A program made the translations under genes and the position numbers. Shown here in pieces: positions 4,303 through 5,457 of a DNA stretch of 5,457 nucleotides (position 1 is the stretch's first letter; every line of letters starts with the position of its first letter). The notes below the pieces were generated by a model. That model searched no databases. It was not told the origin of the DNA and worked only from the letters and a program-made list of their open reading frames with translations. Source of the stretch: JAKQHY01 sp034429475 (GTDB taxonomy: Bacteria > Chloroflexota > Anaerolineae > B4-G1 > SLSP01). Location of the stretch: contig DAOUGD010000233.1 in the NCBI GenBank assembly GCA_034429475.1, forward strand, positions 1 through 5,457. The letters run 5' to 3'.

Positions 4303-5304
4303 ATGTCAGAACGTAAAAACCCTGAAACCTTTGAGCCTATCGCATCTCGGCCCGCTGCCTCGCGGGAAGGACCGCATTACCAACGGCGCTCGCTATTCTG
4401 GCCGGTGGTATTGATCGGCGTCGGCGTCATTTTGCTGCTCTCCAACCTGGGGATTTTCCCGGAGAATGGCTGGGCCGTTTTGTGGCGCTTCTGGCCGCTG
4501 GCCCTCATCGCGTTGGGGGTGGACGTGATGATCGGGCGGCGCTCCACGGGCGGCGCGATTGCCGGCGGCGTCCTGGTGCTGCTGCTCCTGGGGATGGCGT
4601 TGAGCGCCGTCTTCCTCGCGGAACAAGTCCCCTTTCTGATGGAACTGGGCCGCCCCGCCGCACTCCACACCGAACACATCACCCATCCACTGAACGGGGC
4701 GGAAACCGCCAAAGTCTCCATCAACTGGACCAGCAAGCCGGGCTATTTGCACGCCCTGGAAGATTCCGCCAACCTCATCGAAGGCGACATTGCCTACTAC
4801 GGCGAACTGGTCTTCCGGGTCAATCAGGAAAACAGTCATACGGACGTCACCCTCGACAGCTTTACCCAGGGGGTGTCCTTCGGGATCAACTTCGACGACA
4901 AGGAATCCGAGTGGCGCGTCGGCCTCAACCCCAACGTCGCCCTGGATTTGTGGCTGGACTCCGGTTCCGGTAGTTGCAATTTCGACCTGACCGGCCTGGC
5001 CATGAAGCACCTGAATCTGGACTCCGGCTCCGGCAGCATCCACCTGACCCTGCCCGACGACGGCAACTTCTCCGGCGACATTGACAGCGGCTCCGGTTCC
5101 GTCACGATCATCCTGCCCAAAAACGTGGGGTTGCGCGTAGACCTGGACGACGGCAGCGGCAGTTTCGACCCCGGCGGGCGCCTCGTGCTGGTCTCCGGCG
5201 AGAAAGACGACGACGGCGTGTGGGAAACGGAAAATTACGACAAGGCCGACTACCAGATCGAATTGGACATCAACCAGGGATCGGGCAGCATCCGCATCGA
5301 ATAG
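4303..5304 (+). CDS. LiaF-like membrane protein with 21-residue repeat domain
   Basis: The protein has 333 residues. Residues 1-30 are polar and probably cytoplasmic. Three membrane helices follow at about 31-51, 57-77 and 82-106, the first two matching the LiaI/LiaF-type N-terminal domain (DUF5668-like, with FWPVVLIGVGVILLLSNLG and FWPLALIALGVDVMIG). The rest, about 107-333, is a soluble domain of beta type related to the toast-rack/DUF4097 fold. It contains an exact 21-residue repeat marked by DSGSGS or similar at 219, 240, 261, 282 and 324, with degenerate copies at 198 and 303. LiaF proteins of Firmicutes restrain the kinase LiaS until envelope stress; the same role here is inference. ATG 4303 is preceded by GGAGG (4291-4295) at 7 bases and is preferred over the in-frame GTG at 4288, which overlaps that site. 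Confidence 0.85.
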   Translation: MSERKNPETFEPIASRPAASREGPHYQRRSLFWPVVLIGVGVILLLSNLGIFPENGWAVLWRFWPLALIALGVDVMIGRRSTGGAIAGGVLVLLLLGMALSAVFLAEQVPFLMELGRPAALHTEHITHPLNGAETAKVSINWTSKPGYLHALEDSANLIEGDIAYYGELVFRVNQENSHTDVTLDSFTQGVSFGINFDDKESEWRVGLNPNVALDLWLDSGSGSCNFDLTGLAMKHLNLDSGSGSIHLTLPDDGNFSGDIDSGSGSVTIILPKNVGLRVDLDDGSGSFDPGGRLVLVSGEKDDDGVWETENYDKADYQIELDINQGSGSIRIE

Positions 5305-5306
5305 CA

Positions 5307-5334
5307 AAACGTGAAACGTGAAACATAAAACATA
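5307..5334. repeat. 7-bp tandem repeat
   Basis: Four head-to-tail 7-bp units start two bases after the LiaF-like stop codon: AAACGTG twice (5307-5320), then AAACATA twice (5321-5334). This resembles the short AAACGTG-type arrays that I recall from intergenic regions of Chloroflexota genomes. No terminator-like T run is linked to it on the plus strand. Confidence 0.75.
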
Positions 5335-5336
5335 AG

Positions 5337-5349
5337 GTGGCAGAGCCAC
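5337..5349. other. Small hairpin after the 7-bp repeat
   Basis: GTGGC (5337-5341) and GCCAC (5345-5349) form a perfect 5-bp stem with an AGA loop. On the minus strand it is followed by the T-rich complement of the repeat, so it could stop leftward transcription. On the plus strand it has no T run and is not a convincing terminator for the LiaF-like gene. Confidence 0.3.
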
Positions 5350-5359
5350 AACCAAAGAC

Positions 5360-5388
5360 TTGTCAAAAAATCCCTCCGGTGCTACATA
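5360..5388 (+). promoter_or_regulatory. Possible promoter of the right-edge gene
   Basis: TTGTCA (5360-5365, 5 of 6) is followed after 17 bp by TACATA (5383-5388, only 3 of 6). The spacing and position before the gene at 5421 are suitable, but the -10 match is poor. Confidence 0.35.
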
Positions 5389-5420
5389 AGCGATAAGCTG
5401 TGCGAGAGGAGGGAACCAGA

Positions 5421-5457
5421 ATGAGCACATTCGCGGAACTGCAAGCGCAAAGTGAAG
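5421..5457 (+). CDS. Start of an unidentified gene, cut by the window edge
   Basis: ATG 5421 follows a strong ribosome-binding site, AGGAGGG (5407-5413), at 7-base spacing, and the frame stays open to the edge. Only 12 codons are visible (MSTFAELQAQSE), too few to name the product. It follows the LiaF-like gene on the same strand after a 116-base gap that holds a possible promoter of its own. A histidine kinase of the LiaS type would fit the context, but nothing in these residues shows it. Confidence 0.6.
   Translation, partial: MSTFAELQAQSE

Noticed and set aside
4393..5430. Long minus-strand open frame of 345 codons opposite the LiaF-like gene
   Set aside because: It mirrors the LiaF-like gene, which has membrane helices, a ribosome-binding site and a regular protein repeat. 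The minus-strand translation is low-complexity (Gly, Val, Asp, Gln) with no recognisable domain.

Overview
The window looks like a chromosomal segment of a mesophilic or moderately thermophilic bacterium with moderately high GC, most likely a member of the Chloroflexota (Anaerolineae-like). The taxon is inferred from three things: a DUF2085 protein beside lgt, a LiaF/toast-rack membrane protein beside a NarL-type regulator, and very short 7- and 9-bp tandem repeats between genes. No ribosomal RNA or taxon marker gene is present to confirm it. There is no sign of a phage, insertion sequence or CRISPR array.

Layout. Positions 1-230 hold no gene. They carry a good leftward promoter (83-111) that must serve a gene beyond the left edge, an inverted repeat (162-188), and a rightward promoter (199-226). 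The rightward promoter reads into what appears to be a free-standing small RNA of about 95 nt (233-327): a 5' hairpin, a pyrimidine-rich linker and a textbook intrinsic terminator, with no gene downstream on that strand. The linker resembles the 3' end of 16S rRNA. This is the most unusual object in the window.

From 341 to 3724 all genes lie on the minus strand. In transcription order they are a NarL/FixJ-family response regulator (3080-3724), a possible 37-residue leader peptide (2832-2945), a DUF2085 membrane protein (2041-2835), lgt (1178-2008) and a coiled-coil C4 zinc-ribbon protein (341-1039). DUF2085 and lgt probably form one operon, started by an extended -10 promoter at 2967-2975 and ended by a strong terminator at 1133-1165. 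The regulator has its own promoter, placed so close to its ATG that its mRNA should be leaderless. An array of 9-bp repeats separates lgt from the zinc-ribbon gene.

From 3864 to the right edge genes lie on the plus strand. They are a small single-pass membrane protein of unknown function, a LiaF-like protein with three membrane helices and a C-terminal domain built on an exact 21-residue repeat, and the first 12 codons of another gene at the right edge. The response regulator, the small membrane protein and the LiaF-like protein together suggest a cell-envelope stress module of the LiaFSR type, but no histidine kinase is in view. Lgt, which lipidates lipoproteins, also acts at the envelope. 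The intergene before the LiaF-like gene has three TGACG half-sites that can also form competing RNA hairpins.
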